DNA from: Clostridia bacterium
GTDB lineage: Bacteria; Bacillota; Clostridia; Saccharofermentanales; Saccharofermentanaceae
Assembly (NCBI GenBank): GCA_024403735.1
Contig: JAKSRG010000005.1
Coordinates: 1 to 64,000 of the forward strand
DNA: 64,000 nucleotides
Direction: 5' to 3'
The position numbers were made by a program, and so were the translations under genes. Under the pieces are notes generated by a model, which was not told where the DNA came from, did no database searches, and saw only the letters and a list, made by a program, of their open reading frames with translations. Below, one piece after another: positions 43,827-54,500 of the stretch (the first letter of the stretch is position 1; each line of letters begins with the position of its first letter).

Positions 43827-44768
43827 TTAGCTATTGATATCGACTTGTTGATCAAGAAAATCAATTACTGCTCGATAGTAATCTACCCTGCAATAATCGT
43901 TCATAAGCTCGTGTCTATAAGACTTGAACTCGACATCTGTGACGTCAATTCCCATCGCTTTCATCTCATTAATAACCTTCTTAACACCCTTACCATACCC
44001 AGTTACAGGGTCCTGGTCACCATAAGTAAATAGACAAGGCTTCTTACAGTAACCAATCTTGGCATCTGGATTTTGGTTCCAAAGGATAATGCTAAGAAGA
44101 TCTTGAAAACCCTTGTTAGTGAAATAGAAACCGCAAAGTGGATCTTCAACGTACTTAGTTACTTCATGTTCATCGGTACTGAGCCAATCAAAAATAGTCT
44201 TAGGATGGCTGATTCTCTTATTATATGAACCGAACGCCAAAGCATTAACTAACTTACCTGGCTTTTTACTACGTCCAATCTTACATAGAAAACCAGAAAC
44301 AGAATGTCCAACCTTAGCTAATGGCTCTGGTCCTTTAGTTGATGAGAAAATAAATGCATCGTAGCACATTGCATATCTACTACGGGAATACATCGCACGA
44401 ACCACAAATGAACCCATACTATGACCATACAAAATATATGGACCAGGGTTACCGTCTTCAACAATAAGATTATGGAATGTCAGATTATCTTCGAAAATAT
44501 TCTCGTACGAATCTTTGTTATCACCAAAATAACCTAGCGGATCTTTATTAAGCTTAGAAGTCTCGCCGTGGCCTAACATATCAATGCCGCACACAGTGTA
44601 TCCAGCTTCGTTAAGTGCAGCAATCATGCCCTCGTAACGCCAGATATACTCAGCCATTCCGTGACAAATCTGAACTGTAGCCTTAGGCGCTTCTGCCTTA
44701 TAGATAAATCCCTTTACTTTCCTACCTGTAGCGGCTGAATCAAAAACAATCTCACTTCTATTAAGCAT
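43827..44768 (-). CDS. Alpha/beta hydrolase, monoacylglycerol lipase-like
   Basis: A 313-residue soluble hydrolase of the serine aminopeptidase S33/lysophospholipase type. The nucleophile is Ser in LYGHSMGSFVV (about residue 120), the acid Asp in YGDQDPVTG and the His in YRHELMND near the C-terminus. The N-terminal QICHGMAEYIWRYE gives the oxyanion region. It likely hydrolyses monoacylglycerols, lysophospholipids or another small ester. It starts 19 bases after the YugP-like peptidase gene and is probably co-transcribed; the ribosome site is weak. Confidence 0.87.
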   Translation of the reverse strand: MLNRSEIVFDSAATGRKVKGFIYKAEAPKATVQICHGMAEYIWRYEGMIAALNEAGYTVCGIDMLGHGETSKLNKDPLGYFGDNKDSYENIFEDNLTFHNLIVEDGNPGPYILYGHSMGSFVVRAMYSRSRYAMCYDAFIFSSTKGPEPLAKVGHSVSGFLCKIGRSKKPGKLVNALAFGSYNKRISHPKTIFDWLSTDEHEVTKYVEDPLCGFYFTNKGFQDLLSIILWNQNPDAKIGYCKKPCLFTYGDQDPVTGYGKGVKKVINEMKAMGIDVTDVEFKSYRHELMNDYCRVDYYRAVIDFLDQQVDINS

Positions 44769-44787
44769 AATCCGTACCTACTAATAA

Positions 44788-45510
44788 TTATCGTCTGCTT
44801 CGTCTTCCTCTGATTGATACAAGTCTCAAAAGTGTGAGCGCAACAGAAGCAAGTGCAATTACATATGTTCTACCTGCAGCTCTTAAAACCTTCTTACATC
44901 CACGTGTCTGGCTATCACCAACAAGACCTAATTCCTTAATAATTCTGAGTGCTCTGTTACTAGCATCGTACTCAACTGGAACCATAACAAGGTAGAAGAG
45001 TACAGAAATAAAATAAAGGAAAATACCACCTGTTAATACGTAATAAGACAGTGAGCTACTTGAGCTATCAAAATAATATGAAAGCAAAATACCTGCAGTT
45101 GCCAAATAACCACCTATTCGTGAAGAGATTGAAGCAACTGGTGCGAGTGCATGTCTAATTCTATAAATAAGCACACCCTTATCATTCTGGATTGCGTGAC
45201 CACACTCATGTGCGGCTACTGCGATTGCAGCGATTGAACTGCTGCCTGATACTGAATCTGACAAACAAATAGTGCCATGAGATGGGTCGTAGTAATCAGT
45301 TAACTCGCCGCGAACTCTGCCAAATGTAATACCCGCTACACCAGCCTCGCGAAGAATAGCTTTGGCTGCCTGTTCAGCTGTAATGCCTGTCTCAGAAGCA
45401 ACCTTAGAATATTTTTTGAATGTTGTTTTGAGCGCGAACTGAATAATAAGGCTGAATATCATTACAGCAAATGTAAGAAGAACAATAACTTCATAATCGA
45501 GAACTGGCAT
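44788..45510 (-). CDS. YugP-like membrane zinc metallopeptidase
   Basis: A 240-residue protein of the Zn_peptidase_2 (YugP) family. It has one N-terminal transmembrane helix (7-27), a cytoplasmic domain with the zinc motif AAHECGHAIQ (HExxH form) and three further hydrophobic segments (about 122-185, and near 210). The family is widespread in Firmicutes; its substrate is unknown and a role in membrane protein turnover is guessed. AGAGGTGACG precedes ATG. Upstream on the minus strand a TATAAT (45552-45547) pairs with TCGAAA at -35 distance. It is divergent from the transglutaminase-like lipoprotein gene. Confidence 0.87.
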   Translation of the reverse strand: MPVLDYEVIVLLTFAVMIFSLIIQFALKTTFKKYSKVASETGITAEQAAKAILREAGVAGITFGRVRGELTDYYDPSHGTICLSDSVSGSSSIAAIAVAAHECGHAIQNDKGVLIYRIRHALAPVASISSRIGGYLATAGILLSYYFDSSSSSLSYYVLTGGIFLYFISVLFYLVMVPVEYDASNRALRIIKELGLVGDSQTRGCKKVLRAAGRTYVIALASVALTLLRLVSIRGRRSRR

Positions 45511-45654
45511 ATCGTCACCTCTAGTATCTGTTTAATATTTAGATAGATTATAACACTCGAACAAGGTGTTTTCGATAATGTCGTAAGTCTCACAATTGAC
45601 ACCTCAAACACTTAATAAGTAAGATAGAAACCGAAGATATATGGAGGAACATGA

Positions 45655-46680
45655 ATGAGCAAACTATCTAAAAAGTTACTAGCTATACTTCTGATGGTAT
45701 CAATCATACTATCGCTCGCATCGTGCGCAAAAGAAGATCCCGAGCCTTCAACTCCGCACAATTCAGTACCAGTAAGCGAGCAGATATTCGACGCGGATAA
45801 TGACGTTCCTTTCATCAATCACGAATGGGACCCATATGCATATGGCGAATTCTATCGAGATACATTAGGCGAACAAGTTCAGATGGACTACTTAAGTCTC
45901 ATCGAGGCGATTTTGGCTGGTAATGAACAGATTGAAATATCCTCCGAATTCCACGAGCACATGTTCGATATGCTACTGACACTATTCCCTCCTTTTGACT
46001 TCGTAGTAGAAAACGTTAATTACAAAGATGGATTACTAAGTATTGAATACTACGACGACCGTAAACAGGTATTAAGCGAATTCAAGGCAAGAGTTGAAGA
46101 TATCTTAAATTCCTGCATATGCGAGGGTGATACAGATATCATGAAGGCCATCGCGCTATATAACTACTTAACTCCTAGACTAACTTACGACTATGCGGCA
46201 GTTGGCAATCGTGACGCTGATGTATCTGGTTATCGCGGAATTATGGAGTATGAAGGCATCTGTCAGTCATTCGCGAGTGCATATTCATACTTATGCCTCC
46301 AACTAGGTATTGATGCCACTGTTGTAATAGCTTTTAGCGAGGATATTGAAACACACGAATGGTCAATGATTAAGCTCGATGGCGAATACTACTATGTCGA
46401 TCCTACCTTTGATACTGGTATGTCCTCAATGATGTACTTTGGCTTCTCGAAAAGTTATCGCGCTGAAAAAGATAAGTATCCTATCGAATGGCAAGATGTA
46501 GGCGCAATGAAAATATACCGTGGCGACACATTCGAAGGCATTGATAGCAGTCGTTTTGATGAACTTCGCGTAATGAATTACGACGTGACGATTAGAAGAA
46601 TTAACGGAACAATGATTGTCACTGGTAAGTCTTCAATAGATAACAAAGAATACTCAATAACTATAGATAATTCTTTCTGA
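45655..46680 (+). CDS. Transglutaminase-like lipoprotein
   Basis: A 341-residue secreted protein. A signal peptide ends in the lipobox SLASC (Cys at about residue 23). The transglutaminase/protease-like core (about 155-270) has the catalytic triad Cys in EGICQSFASAY, His in ETHEWSMI and Asp in YVDPTFD. Such bacterial proteins act as proteases, amidases or cross-linking enzymes at the cell surface. The last 40 residues look like a beta tail. GGAGG lies seven bases before ATG. It is monocistronic by spacing; the next gene has its own promoter region. Confidence 0.88.
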   Translation: MSKLSKKLLAILLMVSIILSLASCAKEDPEPSTPHNSVPVSEQIFDADNDVPFINHEWDPYAYGEFYRDTLGEQVQMDYLSLIEAILAGNEQIEISSEFHEHMFDMLLTLFPPFDFVVENVNYKDGLLSIEYYDDRKQVLSEFKARVEDILNSCICEGDTDIMKAIALYNYLTPRLTYDYAAVGNRDADVSGYRGIMEYEGICQSFASAYSYLCLQLGIDATVVIAFSEDIETHEWSMIKLDGEYYYVDPTFDTGMSSMMYFGFSKSYRAEKDKYPIEWQDVGAMKIYRGDTFEGIDSSRFDELRVMNYDVTIRRINGTMIVTGKSSIDNKEYSITIDNSF

Positions 46681-46701
46681 AAAATTGGAACTTTTAATTC
46701 G

Positions 46702-46721
46702 TTATATTTATGTAAATATAA
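46702..46721. repeat. Perfect AT-only inverted repeat
   Basis: TTATATTTA and TAAATATAA with a two-base centre, 22 bases after the lipoprotein stop. It may end the upstream transcript weakly or be an operator for the next operon. Confidence 0.35.
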
Positions 46722-46729
46722 ACCTCTTT

Positions 46730-46754
46730 TGATGCATATTGAAATGTTGCATCA
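46730..46754. promoter_or_regulatory. Inverted repeat overlapping a predicted promoter of the SPFH operon
   Basis: TGATGCA and TGCATCA with an 11-base spacer. The right arm overlaps a possible -35 (TTGCAT, 46747-46752) set 17 bases from TATATT (46770-46775), so a bound protein could block transcription. Confidence 0.4.
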
Positions 46755-46801
46755 TAGTAGTTTCTATTATATATTCGTAATGTAAAAGGAGGGTAAGATT
46801 T

Positions 46802-46960
46802 ATGAGTAATAATTCATCTCAGCCAAGCGGCGGCAATAATACTGTAAGTTTGATTGTATCCATAATTATTCTTGCCGCCCTTTTTATGTTATTTAGATAC
46901 ATTTGGCACGGCATCATTTGGGCTTTCAATGAATACATTGAGCTACTTAAGGTTAAATAG
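46802..46960 (+). CDS. 52-residue single-pass membrane protein
   Basis: A small gene with a strong ribosome site (AAAAGGAGGG) and only eight bases to the next gene. The peptide has a Ser/Asn/Gly-rich start, one transmembrane helix (about 15-33, VSLIVSIIILAALFMLF) and an amphipathic C-terminal half with WHGIIWAFNEYIELL. I do not recognise a family. Its place at the head of the zinc-ribbon/SPFH operon suggests it is a small membrane partner of the SPFH protein. Confidence 0.7.
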   Translation: MSNNSSQPSGGNNTVSLIVSIIILAALFMLFRYIWHGIIWAFNEYIELLKVK

Positions 46961-46968
46961 GGTGGAAA

Positions 46969-47904
46969 ATGGCATATTGTTATAATTGTGGCTCTCCACT
47001 TAAACCAGAGAGCAAATTCTGCCAGGAATGCGGCACTGCTAATGCTTTAGTCCCACCTGTTCCACAGGTTAATACAGAGGCTACCCCTCCTGCTGTTCCA
47101 CAGACTACGACTGAGGTTGAAGCTCCTATCAAAGAAGGAAGAATTCAGGAGTTTAGCGGCAAGATTACCAAGTGTCCTAATTGCGGTGAAGTTCTAAAAG
47201 CGTTAGCAAGTAAGTGTACTTCATGTGGTTTTGAACTTCGTGAGATTAAGTCAGCTTCATCAGTAAAAGAATTCTCTGATAAGTTAGCTCAACTAGTATC
47301 AACCAAGCAAAAGATTGACCACATCAGGAACTTCCCGATACCTAATGCTAAGGCAGATATTTTCGAGTTCCTCGTATTAGCTACTTCAAACTTCGATACC
47401 AAAAAGTATACGAACGCAATTGGAGCTGAACGAGAGATGCAGGAAGCATGGCTAAGTAAAATAGAACAATGCTATGTAAAAGCTGAAGCATTATTCCAAA
47501 GCGACAGCGATTTCCATAAATTCCAGGAACTATACGATTCAGACGTAAAAACTCTCAAAGCAGTTGAGAAAAACAAAGCTAATCGTAAGCATTACTTCTT
47601 CGGAACTGTATTGATGCTCATGGCAGCATTGGTGTTCATGATCTTGATGCTCAAGGGTTCAGGAATAATCGCTAACCCAAGACTATCAGTCACTGCACTG
47701 GCATTCTTTGGGAACGGCTTGTTATCTTACATATTCGCGCGTAAGACTAGCCTAAAGTTAGCAACATTTATTACATATTGTGCGAATGCAGTACTTAATA
47801 TTGCATTCTGCTTCGTGGCACCAGGTCACCTGTTCCATGTATTAATAATCATTGCATGTGGACTTGGCGCATTTATTGATAAGAAAGCAACAAAGGAGGA
47901 ATAA
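46969..47904 (+). CDS. Double zinc-ribbon membrane protein
   Basis: A 311-residue protein. Two zinc ribbons open it: CYNCGSPL with CQECG (residues 4-24) and CPNCGEVL with CTSCGFEL (about 66-90), joined by a Pro/Thr-rich linker. A helical domain follows (about 95-205, KEFSDKLAQLVSTKQ and on), then three or four transmembrane helices (about 208-305). It may bind proteins or nucleic acid at the membrane. It precedes the SPFH-GYF gene by three bases and is certainly co-transcribed with it. Zinc-ribbon proteins paired with SPFH virion-core-like proteins occur in many Firmicutes, without a known function. Confidence 0.82.
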   Translation: MAYCYNCGSPLKPESKFCQECGTANALVPPVPQVNTEATPPAVPQTTTEVEAPIKEGRIQEFSGKITKCPNCGEVLKALASKCTSCGFELREIKSASSVKEFSDKLAQLVSTKQKIDHIRNFPIPNAKADIFEFLVLATSNFDTKKYTNAIGAEREMQEAWLSKIEQCYVKAEALFQSDSDFHKFQELYDSDVKTLKAVEKNKANRKHYFFGTVLMLMAALVFMILMLKGSGIIANPRLSVTALAFFGNGLLSYIFARKTSLKLATFITYCANAVLNIAFCFVAPGHLFHVLIIIACGLGAFIDKKATKEE

Positions 47905-47907
47905 CAA

Positions 47908-49263
47908 ATGGGCTTATTCGACAAGATTAAAGAAGGCGGAATTATGAATGTAATCAGATGTGATGAACCATCATATCTTGTTTGGAAATGGCATCCAGAA
48001 GGAGATACAACAAAGCGCGAGAATGCGATCAGAATTGGTTCTTCACTCAGAGTTAAAGATGGTGAAGTTGCTGTATTCGTATATAAGCAGAATGAAGGCG
48101 TATACGAAGATTTTATTGTAGGTCCTTACGATGGCATTATTGAGACAAAGAACTTCCCTGTCCTCGCTAACATCATTGGTATCGCTTACGACGGTGATTC
48201 ACCATTCCAGGCAGAAGTATACTTCATTAATACAGCTGGTATCGTACAGGTTCCATTTGGCGTACCATTCTTCGATTTATTCGATCCTAGATTCCAGGAC
48301 TTCAGTGTACCTGCAGCGGTTCGTGGTATGGTTACATTCAAAGTAACAGACTACAAGGCTTTCGTTAAGCTTCACAGATTAATTGAGTTCAGCCTCGAAG
48401 ATTTCCAGGAGCAGATCCGCGACAAAGTTATCCAGAATATCAAGGGTATCGTTGCTAACATCCCTGCTCAGACAGGTATTCCTGCAATTCAGATTGAGCG
48501 TAACCTTCCACTTGTTAACTCAACTGCTGAGACAAAACTTAAGGAAGCTCTTGAGCCAATCTTTGGAATTGATATTGTATCTACAGATATTAGTTCAATT
48601 GAACTCGACAAAACTAGTGCTGGATATCAGGAACTTAAGAGAGTTACTCAGGATGTTACAACAGCAACAGTTCAGGCTCAGACAGCAGCTGCTGTTAAGA
48701 ATATTGCAGCAATGCAGGAGATTAACGCTGAGCACCTCAAGGAAACACTCCGCATCCAGCGTGAAGAAGGTCAGTATGCACAGCACCTCCAGACACAGTC
48801 TTCTAATATGGCTGCCTTCCAGGTAGGCGCTCAGACAGAAGTTGGCGTAGCAGGCGCTAAGGCCCTCGGTCAGATGGGTGCTGCTGGTGGCACATCAGTT
48901 AGTGGTGCAGGCGGAATGAACATTCCAGGTATGATGACAGGCATGGCTATTGGCGGTGCAATTGGTCAGAATATCGCAGGCACAATGAATGGTATGATGA
49001 GTCCAATGCAAAATATGGCAGCTAATGCTCAGGCAATGACACCACCACCTGTTCCTACAACAAGCTATCACGTTGCAGTTAACGGTGCAGCAACTGGACC
49101 ATTCGATCTTGCTACACTCACTACAATGGCTGCTAACGGCACATTTACTAAGGATAGCCTCGTATGGAAGCAAGGCATGGCACAGTGGCAGGCAGCAGAG
49201 ACAGTAGCTGAACTTGCTACAGTCTTAACATCAGGTATGCCACCTATTCCACCAATGAGCTAA
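47908..49263 (+). CDS. SPFH (YdjI-like) protein with C-terminal GYF_2 domain
   Basis: A 451-residue protein. Residues 25-255 are an SPFH/Band 7-type domain of the virion core protein (YdjI) group, with VFVYKQNEGVYEDFIVGPYDG and VRGMVTFKVTDYKAFVKLH. A coiled-coil-like segment (about 255-300) and a Gly/Met/Ala-rich region (300-385) follow. Residues 390-440 are a GYF_2 domain (GPFDLATLTTMAANG, DSLVWKQGMAQW) that binds Pro-rich peptides. It probably forms a membrane-associated scaffold. AAAGGAGG precedes the ATG. The zinc-ribbon partner has a Pro-rich linker the GYF domain could bind (inference). Confidence 0.9.
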   Translation: MGLFDKIKEGGIMNVIRCDEPSYLVWKWHPEGDTTKRENAIRIGSSLRVKDGEVAVFVYKQNEGVYEDFIVGPYDGIIETKNFPVLANIIGIAYDGDSPFQAEVYFINTAGIVQVPFGVPFFDLFDPRFQDFSVPAAVRGMVTFKVTDYKAFVKLHRLIEFSLEDFQEQIRDKVIQNIKGIVANIPAQTGIPAIQIERNLPLVNSTAETKLKEALEPIFGIDIVSTDISSIELDKTSAGYQELKRVTQDVTTATVQAQTAAAVKNIAAMQEINAEHLKETLRIQREEGQYAQHLQTQSSNMAAFQVGAQTEVGVAGAKALGQMGAAGGTSVSGAGGMNIPGMMTGMAIGGAIGQNIAGTMNGMMSPMQNMAANAQAMTPPPVPTTSYHVAVNGAATGPFDLATLTTMAANGTFTKDSLVWKQGMAQWQAAETVAELATVLTSGMPPIPPMS

Positions 49264-49288
49264 TATTAATCAAATAGTACTTTTGATA

Positions 49289-49325
49289 GATGCTTACTTA
49301 TTAGTTTAAGTAAGCATCTTTTTTT
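49289..49325 (+). terminator. Terminator of the SPFH operon
   Basis: GATGCTTACTTA and TAAGTAAGCATC form a perfect 12-bp stem with a 6-base loop, followed by seven T. Confidence 0.92.
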
Positions 49326-49331
49326 GCGCAT

Positions 49332-49365
49332 AAAAAAGCCACTTCAGAAAAATCTGAAGTGGCTT
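49332..49365 (-). terminator. Terminator of the PGK-TIM gene
   Basis: On the minus strand AAGCCACTTCAGA and TCTGAAGTGGCTT form a perfect 13-bp stem with a 4-base loop, followed by six T. Confidence 0.92.
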
Positions 49366-49399
49366 ATTTTACTTAATCAAAGTTTGGAACTTGTAAGGA

Positions 49400-51352
49400 T
49401 TACTTACCAGCTGCGCAGATTACTGAGAAATCTGGAGCCTTAAGTGAAGCACCACCTACGAGACCACCGTTGATGTCCTTCTGAGCGAAGAGACCTTCAG
49501 CTGTCTTAGCGTTTACAGATCCACCATACTGGATTGTCATAGCTGCAGCGCAGTTTGGACAATAGAGGTCAGCGATTACGCCACGGATGAACTCGCAAAC
49601 TTCCTGAGCCTGCTCGTCTGTAGCTGTCTTACCTGTACCGATAGCCCAGATTGGCTCATAAGCGATTGTGATCTGGCAGAGCTTTGAAGCAGGAATATCC
49701 TTGAAAGCGCCAACGATCTGGCTCTTGATCCAATCGAATGTCTCACCAGCTTCACGCTGAGCAAGTGACTCACCGCAGCAGATGATTGGCTTAACGCCGT
49801 ACTTCAAGAGAGCGTGTGCCTTCTTGTTAACTGTCTCGTCTGTCTCTGCGAAGTACTCACGACGCTCTGAGTGACCGATGATACAGTATGTTACACCCAT
49901 CTTAGCAAGCCAGAGAGGTGAAATCTCGCCTGTAAAAGCACCCTTCTCTTCGAAGTGGCAGTTCTCAGCAGCGATCTTAATGTTTGTGTAAGCTGTAGCT
50001 TCAACTGCAGCAGCAAGAGCTGTAGCAGGAACGCCAAGAGCGATCTTAGCTGTGCAATCCTTAACGAGTGGCTTAAGCTCTTCGATAAGCTTAACTGCAT
50101 CTGCAGGGATACCACAGTTCATCTTCCAGTTACCAGCTGCGAATGTGCGGCCGATTTCCTTATCGTTCAAGCAATCAATACCTGGGAGAACCTTACCCTC
50201 GATGAACTCGAGTGAAGCACCACCACCAGTAGAGATGTGTGTTACCTTATCTGCATAACCGAGCTTCTCAATAGCAGCTGCTGAATCACCACCACCGATG
50301 ATTGAAATAGCGTCTGCCTCAGCGATAGCCTGTGCAAGAGCCTTTGTACCAACAGCGAACTTCTCGAACTCGAATACGCCTGCAGGACCATTCCAGATAA
50401 CTGTCTTAGCTTCCTTAATAGCAGCTGAGAAAGTAGCGATTGTCTCAGGTCCGATATCAAGACCTTCCCAACCATCTGGGATTTCCATTGAAGGAACTAC
50501 CTTAGACTCTGCATCTGGTGCAAACTCTGTAGCGATTGTTGTATCTGTAGGAAGAAGGAGCTTAACACCCTTCTCTTCTGCCTTAGCCATGAGCTCCTTA
50601 GCAAGCTCAACCTTATCAGCCTCGAAAAGTGAGTTACCGATTGAACCGCCCTTAGCAGCGATAAATGTATAAGCCATACCACCACCGATGATGATTGTAT
50701 CAGCCTTATCCATGAGGTTTGTGATTACACCGATCTTATCTGAAACCTTAGCACCACCGAGGATAGCTACGAATGGACGAGCTGGCTCAGCGAGAGTACC
50801 ACCGATGAACTTGATCTCCTTCTCGATGAGGTAACCTGATGCTGATGGGAGGAAGTTAGCAAGACCAGCTGTTGAAGCATGTGCTCTGTGAGCTGTACCG
50901 AAAGCATCGTTTACATAGAGATCTGCCATTGAAGCGAGCTCTGCAGCAAACTTAGGATCGTTCTTTGTCTCTTCCTTGTGGAAACGAACGTTCTCGAGCA
51001 TGAGGATTTCGCCTTCCTTAAGAGCCTCAGCCTTAGCCTTAGCATCTTCGCCGATAACGTCAGCAGCAAGAGTAACTGGCTTACCAATGAGCTCTGCAAG
51101 TCTGTCTGCAGCTGGCTTCATTGAGAACTTAGCCTCTGGACCATTCTTTGGACGACCAAGGTGTGATACGAGGATAACCTTAGCATTGTTGTCTACGAGG
51201 TACTTAATTGTAGGTAAAGCACCCTTAATACGCTTATCATCTGTGATTTCGCCTGTTACTTTGTCAAGTGGTACGTTAAAGTCAACACGAACAATAACTT
51301 TCTTGCCAGCAACGTTTAAATCTTCAACATTTTTCTTCTGAACCATTGCCAT
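49400..51352 (-). CDS. pgk-tpiA: Fused phosphoglycerate kinase-triosephosphate isomerase
   Basis: A 650-residue glycolytic fusion. Residues 1 to about 398 are phosphoglycerate kinase: [33 protein letters not shown] and the nucleotide loop GGGDSAAA. After a short join (CLNDKEIGR) a complete triosephosphate isomerase follows: NWKMN (catalytic Lys), IIGHSERRE (His), [11 protein letters not shown] (Glu) and IQYGGSVN. All catalytic residues are present in both halves. Such fusions are known from Thermotoga and some other bacteria; most Firmicutes keep two genes. The frame is open to a GTG at 51364, but that overlaps the ribosome site AGGAG; the ATG at 51352 (spacing 11) is preferred. Confidence 0.94.
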   Translation of the reverse strand: MAMVQKKNVEDLNVAGKKVIVRVDFNVPLDKVTGEITDDKRIKGALPTIKYLVDNNAKVILVSHLGRPKNGPEAKFSMKPAADRLAELIGKPVTLAADVIGEDAKAKAEALKEGEILMLENVRFHKEETKNDPKFAAELASMADLYVNDAFGTAHRAHASTAGLANFLPSASGYLIEKEIKFIGGTLAEPARPFVAILGGAKVSDKIGVITNLMDKADTIIIGGGMAYTFIAAKGGSIGNSLFEADKVELAKELMAKAEEKGVKLLLPTDTTIATEFAPDAESKVVPSMEIPDGWEGLDIGPETIATFSAAIKEAKTVIWNGPAGVFEFEKFAVGTKALAQAIAEADAISIIGGGDSAAAIEKLGYADKVTHISTGGGASLEFIEGKVLPGIDCLNDKEIGRTFAAGNWKMNCGIPADAVKLIEELKPLVKDCTAKIALGVPATALAAAVEATAYTNIKIAAENCHFEEKGAFTGEISPLWLAKMGVTYCIIGHSERREYFAETDETVNKKAHALLKYGVKPIICCGESLAQREAGETFDWIKSQIVGAFKDIPASKLCQITIAYEPIWAIGTGKTATDEQAQEVCEFIRGVIADLYCPNCAAAMTIQYGGSVNAKTAEGLFAQKDINGGLVGGASLKAPDFSVICAAGK

Positions 51353-51378
51353 AATGTTGTACACTCCTGTGATTTTTT

Positions 51379-51408
51379 ATAATACGAGCATATTCCGCTC
51401 ACTGTCTA
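51379..51408 (-). promoter_or_regulatory. Predicted promoter of the PGK-TIM gene
   Basis: On the minus strand TAGACA (51408-51403), 18-base spacer containing GAGC/GCTC arms, and TATTAT (51384-51379). A further TATAAT (51416-51411) lies just upstream without a good -35. Confidence 0.4.
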
Positions 51409-51511
51409 AAATTATACAATCTCAGACACTTTTATAAAAGACGTGATTCCATCTTTTGAAATCGAATTTAGCTCAAAATCTGCAATTTAATACAAAAATC
51501 CCTAAAAGAAA

Positions 51512-51527
51512 TTTCATTTGACGATAT
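51512..51527. repeat. Copy 1 of a 16-base intergenic repeat
   Basis: TTTCATTTGACGATAT occurs here and at 55395-55410, in both cases upstream of a minus-strand gene. Here TTCATTTG (51513-51520) is also inverted as CAAATGAA (51536-51543). Confidence 0.5.
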
Positions 51528-51562
51528 TTGAATTTCAAATGAAGATAAGCTCATCTAGAGTA

Positions 51563-54500
51563 TTATTCAAAAACAACCTTAAACTTATCAGTGTTAATAT
51601 TCTGTATCTCGAGGTTCATATCAACATCAGTCGACTTGAACTTCACCTCAACAGAAATACTACTCAAAAGATTTGTTAAGTTATATCCACTCTCCCAGGA
51701 AATAAGTTTGCCTGTAGACTTAGTTATTGTACAACCCTCAAAAGATATCTCACTATTGTCGCTAGGCTTCGCATACATGTAAATAAAATTGCTACCAGTA
51801 TGCGTTATTTCGCAATTTACGAACTTAACGTTAACCACACCTGAACTATATGCGAATGGTCCAATCTGGAGGAAATTTCCAGCATCAGACTTCATCGTGC
51901 AGTTCTCGAAAACAACTTCTGAAGCGTTAACATCTGTGCTCGCGCAAATAGATACGTTATCAAAATCACAATATCTAAACGTTCCTGTATGGAATGAAAT
52001 CTTACCAACAAGATTTGTTGTTCCTTCAAAAGTATAATTCTCGAATACTCTTACAGCTGCCTTATCAGTATCAGAAATAAACGTGATATTATTCGCTGAA
52101 CCGTCAAGTGACTTGAATATACAACCGTAGAAGAACATATTGCTTCCAACATAATTCGCATTAGAAATCGTGCAATCTCTAAATGAAGCTTCACAACCAG
52201 TAAGCGTTGGGAATGTGCAGTTATCAAATGTTACCTTGTCTGCAACTGCCTGAATCCATGAAGCATTGATATAACAATTCTTAATCGCAAATCTTACGCA
52301 GCCAGCGCCATTAGAAGTATCCAAAAATCTAATATTATTTGTTGAACAATTACTGAGTCTGCCGTAGCCAGAATTTATATGATCACCTAAAAACCAAGTG
52401 ACCGAGGTCGGATCCATATTGCGAACTACGCCACCAACCACTTTTCCTCTAATCTCAACTGAGTGATTAGCGCAATTCTCAATTACGTGATTATATCCAA
52501 AGCAAGAAACAACTGTACAAGTCGTTCCTGCACCGTTTTCGATAACTACATTATTTCTGTAGTACATATCCTGGCACTCCTGAGCTCCATCTTCGAAGTC
52601 TACACAAAGCGGTGTAATACTATTTCCACATCTTGTATATGTACAATTCTCAATGAGGAGACTAATGGCAGCAGAAGGTGCCATACAAGTTGTTCTTGTA
52701 TCAATAAAGTCTACATTAACAATCTCACTATAGTTCTCAAAGTGCTTAGTATAAATCGATACTGTTCCATCATAACCAGAAGTTGCGATGTTCGTTCCAA
52801 GAAGTGATACTCTAGCGTATTTAGCACCACTTGGAATTGCTATCTTACGGTACTGTTGACCAGAAATAGTCTTAATGTAACCCTGATTAGCATCGTAGAA
52901 AGTTACGTAAATATACTGGGAATCTCCCATTATTCCGCGGTAGCCTTCAGGGTGTCCTACATAGATATAATCTTCATTAGGATCCCAATTTATAATCTCC
53001 GTGAGATCAATCATATTACTAGTGCTACAGTTATCCTTTGATATCTCATTACCATCGATGATTACTGTTCTCGAAAACGAAGTGAGCATAAGTCTTGGAC
53101 CCCATACGCAACCACAACCAACAGTATGACCTGTTGTATTCATAATAGTGAGGTTGCTCAACGAACAATACTTATCACCTTCCATCTGGACAGTCATAAT
53201 CATCTCGCCAAGATAACCAGTCTCAAGACCTAAAGCCTGTCTCTCAAATCTATCACCTTCAAGAGTACCGTTAATAAGATGTGAATCTACACATTGGCTA
53301 AACTTAACAATACATGCACTAGGTTTGTCTGCATTAGTAATCGTATCGAGTTTAATCGTGCTACCATTCAAATCCAATGTAAACTCTGTAGGCATACTAA
53401 TATATGTCACCTGGTCATAAGAGACAAATTCACCATTAATTCTATATGTACCAGGGAGAAGTACAAGTTTTCTATATCCTGCAGCTTTAACATCAGCAAG
53501 CAATCTATTGATTCCATCTCTTGTAGCAATGCAATCATTAGGATCTGTGCTGTTATCATTACGAATTCCATAATCAATTAAATCTTGCTCAGACATATAG
53601 TATGTCTGCTCTTCTGTTATTGAATATGTAGCTGGATTAATAACCCACAAATCATTAAAGAGCTGCTGCGACTTAATACCAGTGCTATTATCCAATACCT
53701 GAACAGAGAAAACGTGGTGACCCTCAGATAAAGCTCCAAGTGTCAGAGTATAGTCCCCAAGTGGAACTCCGTTAATAGTATGTGAGACACCGTCAACTTC
53801 GTAAATCAGGTCGAGTGTTTTGGATGTGTCGCAATACAAATATTCAGACTGATTATAGTCAGTCAAATACAATGGGATCTGGATATTCTCACCTACTGAT
53901 GGCTTAGGATTAAAGTAGTAAGTTGAGATATATGGCATCGCGAACAATTCGTCTGTATTAGGCGGTGGTGGCGTAATCACAGTCGTAGGAGCTGGCGTTG
54001 CTGTTACTATTGGTGTTGCAGTTGGCTTTGGTGTTGCCGTTGGCTTTGGCGTAGCTGTTGGGTTTGGTGTTGCCGTTGGCTTGGGTGTTGCTGTTGGCTT
54101 TGGAGTTGCTGTAGCCTTTGGTGTTGCCGTTGGAACTGTAGTCACCGAAGAATTTGAGGCACACAATTTACAAGTACCACTTGTTGTTGTACCTTTGCCA
54201 TTATAATTAATGCTTCCTGTTATTATGCCGTATGACCTGCAAATACCTGCAAATTCAGGTGATTTAGCAAAGCCATTAAATACAGCTTCTCTTGTCGTTC
54301 CATTCTCTAACGAAGATACCCAGAATGCCTTACCCTGAGCATCAGAAGCTCTGCCCATAAACGCTTCATACAACACTTCTGTAAAGTGATCATTACAAAG
54401 ATTTTGTGATTTAAACTCGTCACTAAATACAAAACCATATGCAACCTCACTACCAGACTGAAGATGAGAAACTAACTGTGTTGTCCAGAAAGCCATACCG

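Noticed and set aside
46740..46781. Sigma-W type promoter (TGAAAC/CGTA) for the SPFH operon
   Set aside because: TGAAAT and CGTA are present but about 30 bases apart instead of 16-17.
51365..51562. Riboswitch or T-box before PGK-TIM
   Set aside because: No conserved riboswitch motif or terminator/antiterminator pair; only promoter-like boxes and short repeats.
53982..54144. CRISPR-like or intergenic tandem repeat
   Set aside because: It is in-frame coding repeat for a TPKPTA linker; no spacers.
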